Under the pieces are notes generated by a model. That model was not told the origin of the DNA, did no database searches, and saw only the letters and a list, made by a program, of their open reading frames with translations. The position numbers and the translations under genes are program-made. A stretch of 64,000 nt of DNA from Giardia muris (lineage: Eukaryota; Fornicata; Diplomonadida; Hexamitidae). The stretch spans positions 186,001 to 250,000 of the forward strand of contig CM016925.1 in assembly GCA_006247105.1 (NCBI GenBank), given 5' to 3'. Positions within the stretch are counted from its first letter, which is position 1, and the number at the start of each line of letters is the position of its first letter. This document shows positions 34,701 through 42,500 of this stretch, piece by piece.

Positions 34701-34811
34701 CATGAGTGCGGTGACCCCTGCCTTATTTTGCTTGCCAGCCTCATGGAGACTGCCTCTCACGCTCTCGAGGCCCTCAATCTCAGCCACCTCCATCAAAGCA
34801 GCAACGGACAT
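31725..34811 (-). CDS. ankyrin-pseudokinase-ankyrin protein
   Basis: Protein of 1028 residues starting MSVAALMEVAEIEGLESVRG; the frame extends upstream only to a GTG, and the ATG is preceded by CTCAAA. Ankyrin repeats occupy about 30-120 and 200-255, a kinase-like domain about 300-560, and further ankyrin repeats from about 610 to the end. The kinase-like domain is degenerate: the loop reads GLVGNDKTGIV, HRD is CRG (424-426), DFG is PFE (444-446), and the Asn after HRD is replaced. YLAPEIQ is kept. Residues 217-273 are encoded by DNA nearly identical to part of the NEK gene at 36933. Likely a scaffold rather than an enzyme. Confidence 0.88.
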   Translation of the reverse strand: MSVAALMEVAEIEGLESVRGSLHEAGKQNKAGVTALMYAARYNYVDLVKKLLEKETEDRDNYGRTALMYAAEHGHVECVRALRERESGMCDENGWTALMWAVRGKHKECANLLLSEAPLRSTKELLSLEGKSFPKGVSALDIANTVGIEVEGLSPPKQVITLNVSLTSELSYADLRKAVKKNDIGFIHANLNLVSRCGESTGTALMDAAGRGSDEMVRLLRPLEARLQDGRGWTALMHAVGGGHEECAGLLLLERDLKDREGRTAEDVANGLPKEMRDRMLKALRKPLNLLDLPPELGPLTITGLVGNDKTGIVYTACNRSHRNCLLRVVRYSSLPEKTRHAIGEEVRILPSLRHENVLSCLGVVDDPPQQTAYFVFPWHPKVLLEEIRDRREAGRSFGTDELWKCIRQIANGMQHLHEHDWSCRGLSPASIYLSKDGKCVLAPFELAQPLDAPLYLAPEIQRGSPHDPAADVWTLGAIVYEMCAGVPPFKSVDEISSGAVPRIRGRPGSLTDLVARMLSLSPESRPSIQECLRSVPRGSDPHPPQKRSEDRFMEALRSRGREAYEEAMSLFEDGLELSPEQEAEACRLAIANGWSMMAEQFEEAYRPEEGRTTMLMCAAMDRNLDLLRRYLHERRRQDENGWTALMHATIRNHRDSVKELLDEADIKSTKEVTRNGCTFPAGTTAKDIAKRLQDEKLIRVFSKHNGRSDAGFHERTDRASERVYNPLIDAAKNGRNGDVRRYLNEYGGKSDKDGWTALMYAADGGYYRCVSLLVEKEVGLQNKDGWTALMLAVRRGDVPCTELLLDEKELRTTESWGGFPEGSTAESIAKGMRLDPILGVLRRKPIDIVIPCENAILNAINSRRPDILERLLKEGQELTAEEEEACCRAAILKNLPEVAARFERSYRRREGEPTMLICAARNGDVELARKYINEAGCQNPSDGRTATMIAARKGDDEMVRILGDRELGMQDKDGKTALIYAIERGAKDIVMLLAEKEKDIPDKSGKTPREYAARRPEILAVLEQDAV
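33993..34163 (-). repeat. 171-bp inverted repeat, copy A
   Basis: Reverse complement of 36978-37148 with two mismatches and no gap by eye. Encodes VRLLRPLEARLQDGRGWTAL and onward through the following ankyrin unit to VANGLP inside the ankyrin-pseudokinase gene. Confidence 0.9.
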
Positions 34812-35205
34812 TTTGAGAATCAAGCGTTCATTTTCCTCACCATCCCGTTCTTCACTTGAGGAAGTCCCCACTCCAGTCCTCTCAGAAGGAGCACGGCGGG
34901 GCGTTCCCCACGTCCCTGCCTGAGAGGACCTCTCGGAACAGTCTCCCCGGGCGGGCAGAGGCCCCGCGTCCGTTCACTCCTCCACAGCCCTACTCGTGCC
35001 TCCAGGCCCGCGGGGATGACTACCACCCCGCCCCAAGAGGAGCGCCTCTCATCATCCCAGGTGGCGGATCCGTCCCCGACGACAGGGAGACCTTGCAGGG
35101 ACATGGGCCTCCGGGTCATCCGAGCACTCCCAGGACGATTTGGTGTCCAGATCCCATGTCTGCACCTCCCGGACATCCTCATGCTTCCTCCTCACTTCCA
35201 TTCAC
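34812..35205. other. GC-rich gap without a supported gene
   Basis: About 390 bp between the VSP stop and the ATG of the ankyrin-pseudokinase gene, both on the minus strand. Long open frames exist on both strands because stops are rare in GC-rich sequence, but none has an A-rich start context or a recognisable protein. It must hold the VSP 3' end and the promoter of the downstream gene. Confidence 0.5.
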
Positions 35206-35206
35206 T
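35200..35206 (-). terminator. poly(A) signal AGTGAAT at the VSP stop
   Basis: On the minus strand the VSP ends AAGTGAGTGAATGG, and AGTGAAT begins at the last base of the TGA stop. This fits the Giardia AGTRAAY signal. Confidence 0.5.
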
Positions 35207-36816
35207 CACTTCCCCCTGCATCCGAACCACCAACCGAGGAAGCCCCCGAGGCCTCCCAGCACCAGAAGGACGGCAATGACGATCCCCGCAATGGCACCCC
35301 CCGAGAGCCCCGAGGAGCTGGAGGAGGGGGGAGGGGGGCAGGTCCCATTGAAGGATGACCCGTCCCAGCAGGTCGTGCAGGCCGTCGTGGTGCATCCCGT
35401 GCAGCCCGAGTGGTAGATCGAGCACGCCTTGCAGTCGGGGGTGGCTCCAGCTGTGGTGTTGGCGTTGTAGTACCCGAAGCCGCAGGACGTGCAGGTGACG
35501 GCACCGTTCGAGGAGGTGCAGGCCCCGCACCCCGGGACCTTCGAGGAGCAGGAGACGAGGACGTTCCCGTCGAGGTAGAGGCCTGAGGTGGTATTGACCT
35601 GAGAGCAGGTGCCACCAGAGGCCGAGGTGCAGGCGCTCTTCCCGACCTCCGTGGAGGCGTTGTAGCAGCCCCCGTTGAGGAGGAAGAACTGAGTAGCCGG
35701 GGTCCCGGTCACGTCCTGGCACTTCCCGCACCTCGTGGAGGACGCGTCGGGGGCGCTTCCGTCCTCCTTCTGGCAGATCTGGGTCGCCCTCGTCACGTTC
35801 GTCGAGGCGACCAGAAGGCATTCTCCGTTGATCGGGACGAAGCCCGGCTTGCACTCGGAGCAGACCGTCGTGTTCCCGACCAGGAACTGCTTCTCCTTCG
35901 CACAGACGCCCAGCTCGGCGGCCTTGAAGGTCGAGTAGCATCCCTCGAGGTAGGGGACGTATCCATTGAGGCAGGACGTGCAGGAGCCGGAGGAGTCGGT
36001 GCAGACCTTCTTGGTGGTCTCGTTTGCAGGAACACACCCCCCGTCGATCGGGGCCTGATCAGTCGGACACTCGGTGCAGACGAGCCCCGGACCGAGGTTG
36101 GTGCAGGAGGTGCAGTTCTTGGGACAGGAGTCGCAGGACGTGATGGCAAGGGAGGAGTTGTAGGTCGGGCCGAAGGAGGGGAGGCAGGCCGAACAGGTCT
36201 TCTCGTCCGTGTCGCACGTCTTGCAGTTCTGGACGGTACAGGCCTTGCCAGTCTCTCCAACAAGGCCAAAGCCGGGAAGGCAGGACTTGCAGGTGTTCTC
36301 AGCACTCACCTGGGCACAGTTGGAGCACTTGGAGGTGTCACTGCATGTCTCGCAGCTCCCGTCGGTCTTGGGGAGGTAGTCCTTGGCACAGGAGGTGCAC
36401 TTGAAGGTGGTCGAGTCGTATGTGCAGGTCTCGCAGTTCGCCTTCCCGTTCGTGCTGTCACTGCAGAGGTAGAGGATGTCACTCATGACAAAGGTGACCG
36501 CGTCCTTGTCCGGGGCAGCTGTGCACTTCCCCCCGGTGGCCGTCTTGCAGAGCTTGTTCCCGGGAGAGGCGTCCTTGTTGTAACAACCCCCGTTGAAGAG
36601 GAAGTACGGATCTGGGCAGACTGTGCAGGCACCACTACCACAAGTAGCACCAGTTCCAATCGTGGTGGCCGCAGCAGTGTCACAGAGCCCGTTGACAGGG
36701 GCGGAGTCAGTGTTAGTCGAGACATCGCACTTCTTGCAGAACTCTCCATCAACCCCCGGGATGGTGAAGGTCGAATCAGCTGCACACGCCCCCGCATCTC
36801 GAGCCTTCACCCCCAT
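35206..36816 (-). CDS. VSP: variant-specific surface protein, 5'-incomplete
   Basis: Protein of 536 residues from the first ATG. It is very Cys-, Thr-, Ser- and Gly-rich, with many CxxC motifs (CKKC, CETC, CSNC, CSAC, CTSC). It ends with a membrane helix (GGAIAGIVIAVLLVLGGLGG) and WFGCRGK, the near-invariant VSP cytosolic tail. VSPs coat the trophozoite surface and are exchanged by antigenic variation. The N-terminus is abnormal: the first ATG gives MGVKARDAGACAADST with no signal peptide. The frame stays open upstream, where AIAGAVLGTIDRSSGRAVPE resembles the end of a signal peptide and a mature N-terminus, but no ATG is found before the sequence becomes that of the divergent ankyrin-NEK gene. 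Probably a silent or donor copy. Confidence 0.92.
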   Translation of the reverse strand: MGVKARDAGACAADSTFTIPGVDGEFCKKCDVSTNTDSAPVNGLCDTAAATTIGTGATCGSGACTVCPDPYFLFNGGCYNKDASPGNKLCKTATGGKCTAAPDKDAVTFVMSDILYLCSDSTNGKANCETCTYDSTTFKCTSCAKDYLPKTDGSCETCSDTSKCSNCAQVSAENTCKSCLPGFGLVGETGKACTVQNCKTCDTDEKTCSACLPSFGPTYNSSLAITSCDSCPKNCTSCTNLGPGLVCTECPTDQAPIDGGCVPANETTKKVCTDSSGSCTSCLNGYVPYLEGCYSTFKAAELGVCAKEKQFLVGNTTVCSECKPGFVPINGECLLVASTNVTRATQICQKEDGSAPDASSTRCGKCQDVTGTPATQFFLLNGGCYNASTEVGKSACTSASGGTCSQVNTTSGLYLDGNVLVSCSSKVPGCGACTSSNGAVTCTSCGFGYYNANTTAGATPDCKACSIYHSGCTGCTTTACTTCWDGSSFNGTCPPPPSSSSSGLSGGAIAGIVIAVLLVLGGLGGFLGWWFGCRGK

Positions 36817-36932
36817 CGAGCCCTCGAGGACGTCGATCTCCGGTACTGCTCTCCCGGAGGAGCGGTCGATCGTCCCGAGTACTGCACCGGCTATGGCTGG
36901 AAGACTCCTTGACCAAGCCGAACCCCTCAGGC
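36817..36932. other. probable recombination junction between VSP and ankyrin-NEK genes
   Basis: Both flanking genes read into this stretch from their first ATGs without a stop and without an A-rich start region: the VSP frame on the minus strand and the ankyrin frame on the plus strand. Both lack their expected N-termini. The simplest reading is that two 5'-truncated genes were joined head-to-head here; the exact breakpoint cannot be placed by eye but is probably between about 36890 and 36935. Confidence 0.55.
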
Positions 36933-37985
36933 ATGACGGCCCTGATGCACGCCGCCTCCCGAGGCCAGACCGAGGTCGTCCGCCTCCTTCGACCCCTCGA
37001 GGCCCGCCTCCAGGACGGGAGGGGATGGACGGCCCTGATGCATGCAGTGGGGGGAGGACACGAGGAGTGCGTCGGCCTCCTCCTTCTGGAGAGGGACCTG
37101 AAGGACAGGGAGGGCAGGACGGCAGAGGACGTCGCCAACGGCCTTCCCGACGGGGAGAGGAGGAGGATCACGCCTCTCCTCAGAAAGAAGGTCCACCTCC
37201 CCGACCTTCCCGATGAGCTCTCGTCCTTCCAGCTTACGGGGAGGCTCGGAAGGGGGGCCTTCGGGACCGTCTTCTCCGCCTGGTCCGAGGATCACGGGAA
37301 CAGCGCCCTGAAGGTCGTCGAGTACGAGGAGATGGAGAGGACGATCGTCGACTCCCTCCGAAGGGAGATGGGGACCATCCCCTCCCTCGAGCATCCCCAC
37401 GTCCTCCGCTACCACCGGGTGCACGACGACCCGGATAACGGGACCGCCTACCTCGTGATGGACTGGTGCTCCGGGACGCTCCTCGACGAGGTCCGGGGGC
37501 GCGGGGAGAGGGGAGTGCCCTTCAGGGACGATGAGGTGTGGAGATGCCTTCGGGAGATGGCGAGCGGTCTTGCCTACCTCCACGAGAGGGGGCTCGTCCA
37601 CAGAGACCTGAAGCCGGGGAACGTCCTCCTCTCTTCCGATGGTCGGTGTGTCCTTGGGGACTTCGGACTTGCAAGAGCGACCGAGAATTCGTCTAGGACG
37701 AAGACGACTGCTGGGACTCCCTTGTACATGGCCCCCGAAATCCACCGAGAGGAGAGGTATGACAAGTCCGTTGACGTCTGGGCCCTGGGAGTGATTGGAT
37801 ATGAGATGTGCACCCACGCCCTTCCGTTCAGGAACATAGTAGCCATTATCGAGGAGACGCCTGCTCCTTCTCTCGAGGGTCGTCCCTCAGACCTTGCTGC
37901 TCTCATCTCCCGGATGCTCTCGAAGGACCCCAAAGACCGTCCGACAGCACGAGAGGTCCTCGAGGAGGCGGAGAGGCACCAGTGA
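36933..37985 (+). CDS. ankyrin-NEK kinase, intact catalytic motifs, 5'-truncated
   Basis: Protein of 350 residues from the first in-frame ATG (MTALMHAASRGQTEVVRLLR). Two ankyrin repeats (1-60) precede a complete Ser/Thr kinase domain (about 100-350): glycine loop GRLGRGAFGTV (103-113), Lys127 in ALKVVEYE, HRDLKPGN (223-230), DFG (243-245), and APE in LYMAPEIH. It is thus predicted active, unlike the other three kinase-like genes here. The frame is open upstream to about 36768 without any ATG, and the protein begins in mid-repeat, so the 5' end is probably lost. Ankyrin repeats before the kinase reverse the usual Giardia NEK order. Its ankyrin part shares 171 bp with the gene at 31725. Confidence 0.85.
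   Translation: MTALMHAASRGQTEVVRLLRPLEARLQDGRGWTALMHAVGGGHEECVGLLLLERDLKDREGRTAEDVANGLPDGERRRITPLLRKKVHLPDLPDELSSFQLTGRLGRGAFGTVFSAWSEDHGNSALKVVEYEEMERTIVDSLRREMGTIPSLEHPHVLRYHRVHDDPDNGTAYLVMDWCSGTLLDEVRGRGERGVPFRDDEVWRCLREMASGLAYLHERGLVHRDLKPGNVLLSSDGRCVLGDFGLARATENSSRTKTTAGTPLYMAPEIHREERYDKSVDVWALGVIGYEMCTHALPFRNIVAIIEETPAPSLEGRPSDLAALISRMLSKDPKDRPTAREVLEEAERHQ
36978..37148 (+). repeat. 171-bp inverted repeat, copy B
   Basis: Matches the reverse complement of 33993-34163 except for two single-base differences (a C/T in a Leu or Pro codon region and a T/C that changes Val to Ala). Both copies are in frame within ankyrin repeats. Confidence 0.9.
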
Positions 37986-38202
37986 CCTGTGATGAGCCCC
38001 CCAGTGGACCTAGTATTCGGCTTAAGGTCGTCCGGGCTGCTCTCACCTTGCCTGAGTGACGGTGACGCCGCCCCGTTCTCAAGAACGTGCTCCTTCGTTC
38101 GTGCAAGCACCCCCGCACATCCCTCGAGTACTCGGATCAGACGTGCTCACCCCGCCGGACTCCTGTTGAAAGGATCCCCTCCCAGGCCGCCTCGGACAAA
38201 GA
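37986..38202. other. short gap before tRNA-Val
   Basis: About 217 bp between the kinase stop and the tRNA. No frame with a start context and no AGTRAAY signal close to the kinase stop were seen. Confidence 0.4.
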
Positions 38203-38275
38203 TGATCCGACGGAGATTTGAACTCCGGACCTTTCGCACGTCAAGCGAATGTGCTACCAACTACACCATCGGACC
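38203..38275 (-). tRNA. tRNA-Val (anticodon GAC)
   Basis: 73-nt cloverleaf on the minus strand. Acceptor stem GGTCCGA pairs with TCGGATC (one G-T), D stem GTGT/GCAC, anticodon stem TTCGC/GCGAA with loop TTGACGT, T stem CGGAG/CTCCG with loop TTCAAAT, and discriminator A. The anticodon at positions 34-36 is GAC, reading GUC (and GUU) valine codons; the anticodon arm closely resembles other eukaryotic tRNA-Val genes. No intron. Most eukaryotes use an AAC (inosine) tRNA for these codons. Confidence 0.9.
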
Positions 38276-38983
38276 TCGAGGGGTCGGCGCATGTCTGGAC
38301 CTCCAAGATCGCCTCCTACGTGTTGCTTGACGTCTGAGCCCGTTGTCCACGACCGCCGCGAGCTGCGCGCACCATGCGTCCCTGGAGGTCCGTGCACGTA
38401 TCCTGTCAGCTGCCCACCGTTGGCGAGGGAGCTTGTACACGCGTGCACTGGCGGCTCTTCTCGTCGACGTGTCGCGAGAGTTTCGGAGACCAGAACCTGT
38501 CATCGTGTCCTTCCCACGCAGGTCGTTTGGATGTTTCAGGACCCCTGGATCACTTGGACTGAGCCGTTTTGGCACATTGGGCTGCCTGCACGTACTTATG
38601 AGAAGAGTTCTCGTGCCGTTGGATATACTCCCTTGTTGACCAGGGTTCTTTGCCGGTCAGACGGCGACGACCAGGATGAAACCCTTGTGAACCCAGAGTC
38701 GGAGAGTCCCGGACCGACGGAAGCAACCTCTCCTTGCCCTGATGGAACTCGATACTCTGGACTCACCAGGCTTCTCCACGCCTCGGTTGTCTTGTGGCCG
38801 TCCGAATGGTTGCACTGAGCGGTCCGGAAGTCTCGAACGGAGAGAAGGACTGTCTTAACGGGCCAAGCACCTCTCCTCATCCTGAGCTATCGTGAAGAGC
38901 TTGCTACAGTCATCTCTGGCGTGCCTCCGAGGCGGCAGGGCGGATACCGGGGCGTGCCAGGACCGACGATTCCTCGCCGCCAT
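38276..38983. other. 708-bp gap between two tRNA genes
   Basis: No coding frame with an A-rich start, codon bias or recognisable protein was found on either strand; the longest frame (from 38249) begins inside tRNA-Val. I also see no third tRNA, no RNase P, SRP or snRNA core motif and no clear repeat. The composition is mixed rather than GC-rich like the island to its left. It may hold an unrecognised non-coding RNA. Confidence 0.45.
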
Positions 38984-39057
38984 GTGCCCGTGGCGTAATT
39001 GGATAGCGCGCCTGACTACGGATCAGGAGGTTGCAGGTTCAAGTCCTGCCGGGTACG
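38984..39057 (+). tRNA. tRNA-Arg (anticodon ACG)
   Basis: 74-nt cloverleaf. Acceptor GTGCCCG pairs with CGGGTAC (one G-T), D stem GCGT/GCGC, anticodon stem CCTGA/TCAGG with loop CTACGGA, T stem GCAGG/CCTGC with loop TTCAAGT, and discriminator G. The anticodon ACG would be deaminated to ICG to read CGU, CGC and CGA arginine codons. No intron. The next gene's ATG is 24 bp downstream. Confidence 0.93.
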
Positions 39058-39081
39058 CATTTCTGCTGACCGGGCAATTCC

Positions 39082-39570
39082 ATGGGCCTCGACGCCCTTG
39101 CTGCCGATGTTGCCGACCTTCGACGTCTTGTCGCCTCTCTGACCAAGGCTCGGGCGCCTTCGTCGGAAGAGATCGCCTTTGCACGTGAGCGCTGCCATGC
39201 ACTCCGAGAAGCGCTCAGTGAGACGACCGGGACTCGTGCAGTCCTTCTTCGCGCACAGATTTCCAGTATTGTGGGTGCACTGGACATGCTTCAGGGGGTC
39301 CAGGAGCCCCAGGCATCTGCGGGAGGACTAACTGATGCTAATCGTCTAATTGACGAGACCTTGACTCTTGCAGAGCACGCAGTTGGAGTTCTTGAGGGGC
39401 AAACTGGGATGATTGCACGTCTTGGAGATCGCTTGGGATCGCTTGGGATGACGCTTGGGATTGGACGTAAGACTCTGACGTCTCTGGTCAAGCTAGAAGC
39501 GAATGCTACGGTTCTTATGGTTATTCTCCTATGCGCTATCGTCGTAATCTTCTTGTTTCTTCGTCGCTAA
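39082..39570 (+). CDS. tail-anchored SNARE-like protein (Qb type)
   Basis: Protein of 162 residues with a single C-terminal membrane helix (ATVLMVILLCAIVVIFLFLRR) and no signal peptide, so tail-anchored with a cytosolic helical body. The 50 residues before the membrane segment (LIDETLTLAEHAVGVLEGQT, then LGDRLGSLGMTLGIGRKTLT) form an amphipathic helix resembling the Vti1/membrin SNARE motif, including the '.LG....TLT..' end. By family it would drive fusion in the ER-Golgi or endosomal system. The central zero-layer residue is not obvious, so another tail-anchored protein remains possible. It lies 24 bp after tRNA-Arg and its stop is 2 bp from the convergent neighbour's stop. Confidence 0.6.
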   Translation: MGLDALAADVADLRRLVASLTKARAPSSEEIAFARERCHALREALSETTGTRAVLLRAQISSIVGALDMLQGVQEPQASAGGLTDANRLIDETLTLAEHAVGVLEGQTGMIARLGDRLGSLGMTLGIGRKTLTSLVKLEANATVLMVILLCAIVVIFLFLRR

Positions 39571-39572
39571 TT

Positions 39573-42500
39573 TTACTCGTCGAGATCATCTTCGAGACGT
39601 TCGAGGCCCCGATTCACATCCTCGACGATGCTTCGCATGTTGTTACATGCCTGCGTCAAATGAGCGCGGACATCGGAGCCTCTCCACGAGCGGAGATCCG
39701 AGACGGTTTCCGTACCGCTTGGCCACTGAAGCTCGGTGCTGGACAAGGCACCATTATGTTCGACATGGGCTGGAGTTGCTACGCTATAAGGTGACCGCGT
39801 CTCCGCAATGGGATCTTCAAACGAATTGTCATCATCTGTAAGTCTGCTCTGTTGAAGGATGGGGGCAGTAAGGGCATTGACCTGGGCACGCATAGCCTGA
39901 AGGTTTCGGCTCAGGGCGCTATCCGAAAGGGACGTTTCGAGACTTTCGTTACCCAATTGATAGCTCTTATCGCCATGCCGAATCGTGACACGAAGGGGCT
40001 TTTGAGGGTCTGTCCCTGTGCCTAGAAGCGAGCCTGCCTGACCAGGCCGATAAGTGCTATAAGTATATGTGTTACTGATATCGTATGGGACTCCCGGCCT
40101 TGTCTCGCTGATATCTGATGTTGGCTGGGCACTGAGACCTATGCTAGGAACCTCACGGCCGGGAGAGGCGCTGGCAGTGGGTTCGGGTAAGAAGACCGAC
40201 GACTTTGGGCCAGTCGTACTAGAGAGAAAAGGGAGTGAGACAGAAGGCTTTGGGAGATATGCAGAGGCGGAGAAGTGGGTCGGCCGGCCTTCCAAGCCAC
40301 TTGAACGGTCTAGCCCGTTAGTAGGAGGATCCAATACAGATGAAATTGTGAGCTCTCCTTCAGAGTCAGCGAGAGGAAGGGTCATTAGTATCCGTCCTTC
40401 ACCGGGTAGAATACCACTAGCAGAAGATATTGAAGCATCGCCTATGGTGTAACGACTATTATCTGGGACACGAGACTTAGTAAGCTTTCCTCCTGACAAG
40501 ACCCCACCACCAATGGGCTGCTTAGCTGAATGAGTCGCTACAAAGCCCGAGCCTGGTAAAGACGAGTTATCTCCCTCAGAGTTGGTCAAAGGAACAACGC
40601 TTCCGCTTGTCATCCCAACGCTAGAAGGGATCGTGACGTGTAAGTCGTTGTGTGGGGCCGTAGTTGGGATCGTCACGCGCCCGCTCTCTCGAGACGTGTT
40701 CGTCGTGTCGTAGCTAACGATATTGCTCGAAACGGCATCCCGTGGAGTCTTCTGAGCGAGACTACGGCGTGGCACGCTGATGAACCGCGTTATATCACTT
40801 CCTGCTCGTACGTCGACGGGTACGTCAGATAGAGCGACGTTGTTTTCGGGAGCGCCGTCTGACATCAGACTTGAGTCCAAATAGGCGTCACCAATTTGTG
40901 GAAGATGGGATGTCATCGGACGAGACTCACGATTGGTCGCGAGGCGTTCGGCATAGAGTTCACCGGTCGAGTCATCGATCTGGGCTCGCCTCTTCCTTGA
41001 CAGCGCGCCTTTTGCCATGTCGTTCTGTAGACGGTCTATCAGCTCAAGAAGAACGTCGTTCGGGATGGTCTGGGCGACGTCCTCAAAATCCCCTGGAAGT
41101 TGCGCATCAGGACGATCAATGGAGTACATACTGTCCTGTTCCGATTTCTCTATGCTCGAATATTGAGTCATCGCATCAGTTAGCATTGGTTTGACATGAA
41201 AGCTTTGTACCTGCATCCCAGGAGTCTCAGGAACCGCCTTTTGAAGCTCCTTCAACGGAGTCGTGATATTTGGCGCAGAATTGGGTCTAACCCTAGATTT
41301 GGCCCCAGACTTGGGGATAAGCTTCTGATAAGACTCATAAACTCCACGAGACTGACAAATATCGCATAATCCCGGATCAGGCGGTGCTGGGACGTCAAAT
41401 ACGGTGGATCTAGGTTGAGATCTGGCAGGAGAGTGAGGAACTGATCGAATAGGACTCTTTGCTGGCCTAACCTGGACAAGACGGCCTAGAATGGCGTCTC
41501 TAGCCGCTGACCCGATCCGTTGCGCAGGCCCACGAGGTCCACCATTAGAAACAGATCGTTTGGTGTCGCTTAGGTTCACCTGGAACCCACGCTCCTCTGG
41601 AACAGGACGGTATGTGACAGACCTACTCTTTTCAATCGCTGGATGAAGGGTTGCACGTTCTTCCTGGTCCTCAGCTGTCTGTGCGGTGAGTTTCTGAATC
41701 TCAAGCGCGGACATTGCGACCTCAGCGGCCATGCTCCTGGCAATTGAGCGGGAGATACATTGCGCAGGCGGTTCATGGGAGGTCTGTATCCCGAGCGAAG
41801 TGGTTGGAGGTGGAGGTGGAGGGATAGCGACATCTACGGAAGTGATTGATGAACTTTCTCTAACTGCATGGGGGCCGGAGTTGGCACACTGTGGAGCAGC
41901 GACGGCTGGTTTCTCCAAGCCGACATGTCTCTGAGCGCTTAGAGAAACGGACTTGCTCAAGCGAACTGCTCGTTCGGCACGGTCAACAAGATCATCGGCA
42001 GTTTTATCCTGGGCTCCCGAAGATATGCCAGTCTCTTTAGAGCTGCCACCTGAAAAACGAGTGTCCATAGGATCTTCTGATTGGCGGAAGTAAGCTCGGC
42101 GCATGATTCGAGTATATTCTCTCTGCTCCTCCTCGATGCGCTCGAGGTCATCTCGATAGTCATGAATGGTCATCGGTGGTAGGCAGATGGGAGAGACATC
42201 ACGAATCCCTGAGATCGGTGGGAAGGCGAAACGCGCTCCAAGGAAGTCTGCAAGGTCTAGGTGCTCGTTACTGACACGGCTTTTCAAGCATCGTGCCCGG
42301 GTTGCGATATCCTTGGTTGTTGCGAGGAGATTTGTGATGGAAAGACCAGGGTAAGGAGTTCGAAGAGCACTCAAGAAGTAATGGTCCGGTACGGTCAATG
42401 CAAACGCAACCATGGCGCAATAAAGGAAGCTCCGTGAGCCGCTACAGAACCAATGGTCGCAGAATGTCAGCCACTCATCACCAGACAACTGGTCAGTGAA

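Noticed and set aside
34812..35416. Proline-rich plus-strand frame before and across the VSP end
   Set aside because: Product of GC-rich sequence lacking stops; no start context or family.
35192..36037. Minus-strand 281-codon frame overlapping the VSP
   Set aside because: It is a second frame of the VSP, opened by its Cys-rich repetitive codons (reads as H/R/L-rich nonsense) and has no start context.
36927..37817. 296-codon frame antisense to the NEK kinase
   Set aside because: Arises from the high GC3 of the kinase; the kinase frame carries all catalytic motifs.
38249..38818. 189-codon plus-strand frame between the tRNAs
   Set aside because: Begins inside tRNA-Val, has no A-rich start and an unstructured, mixed composition.
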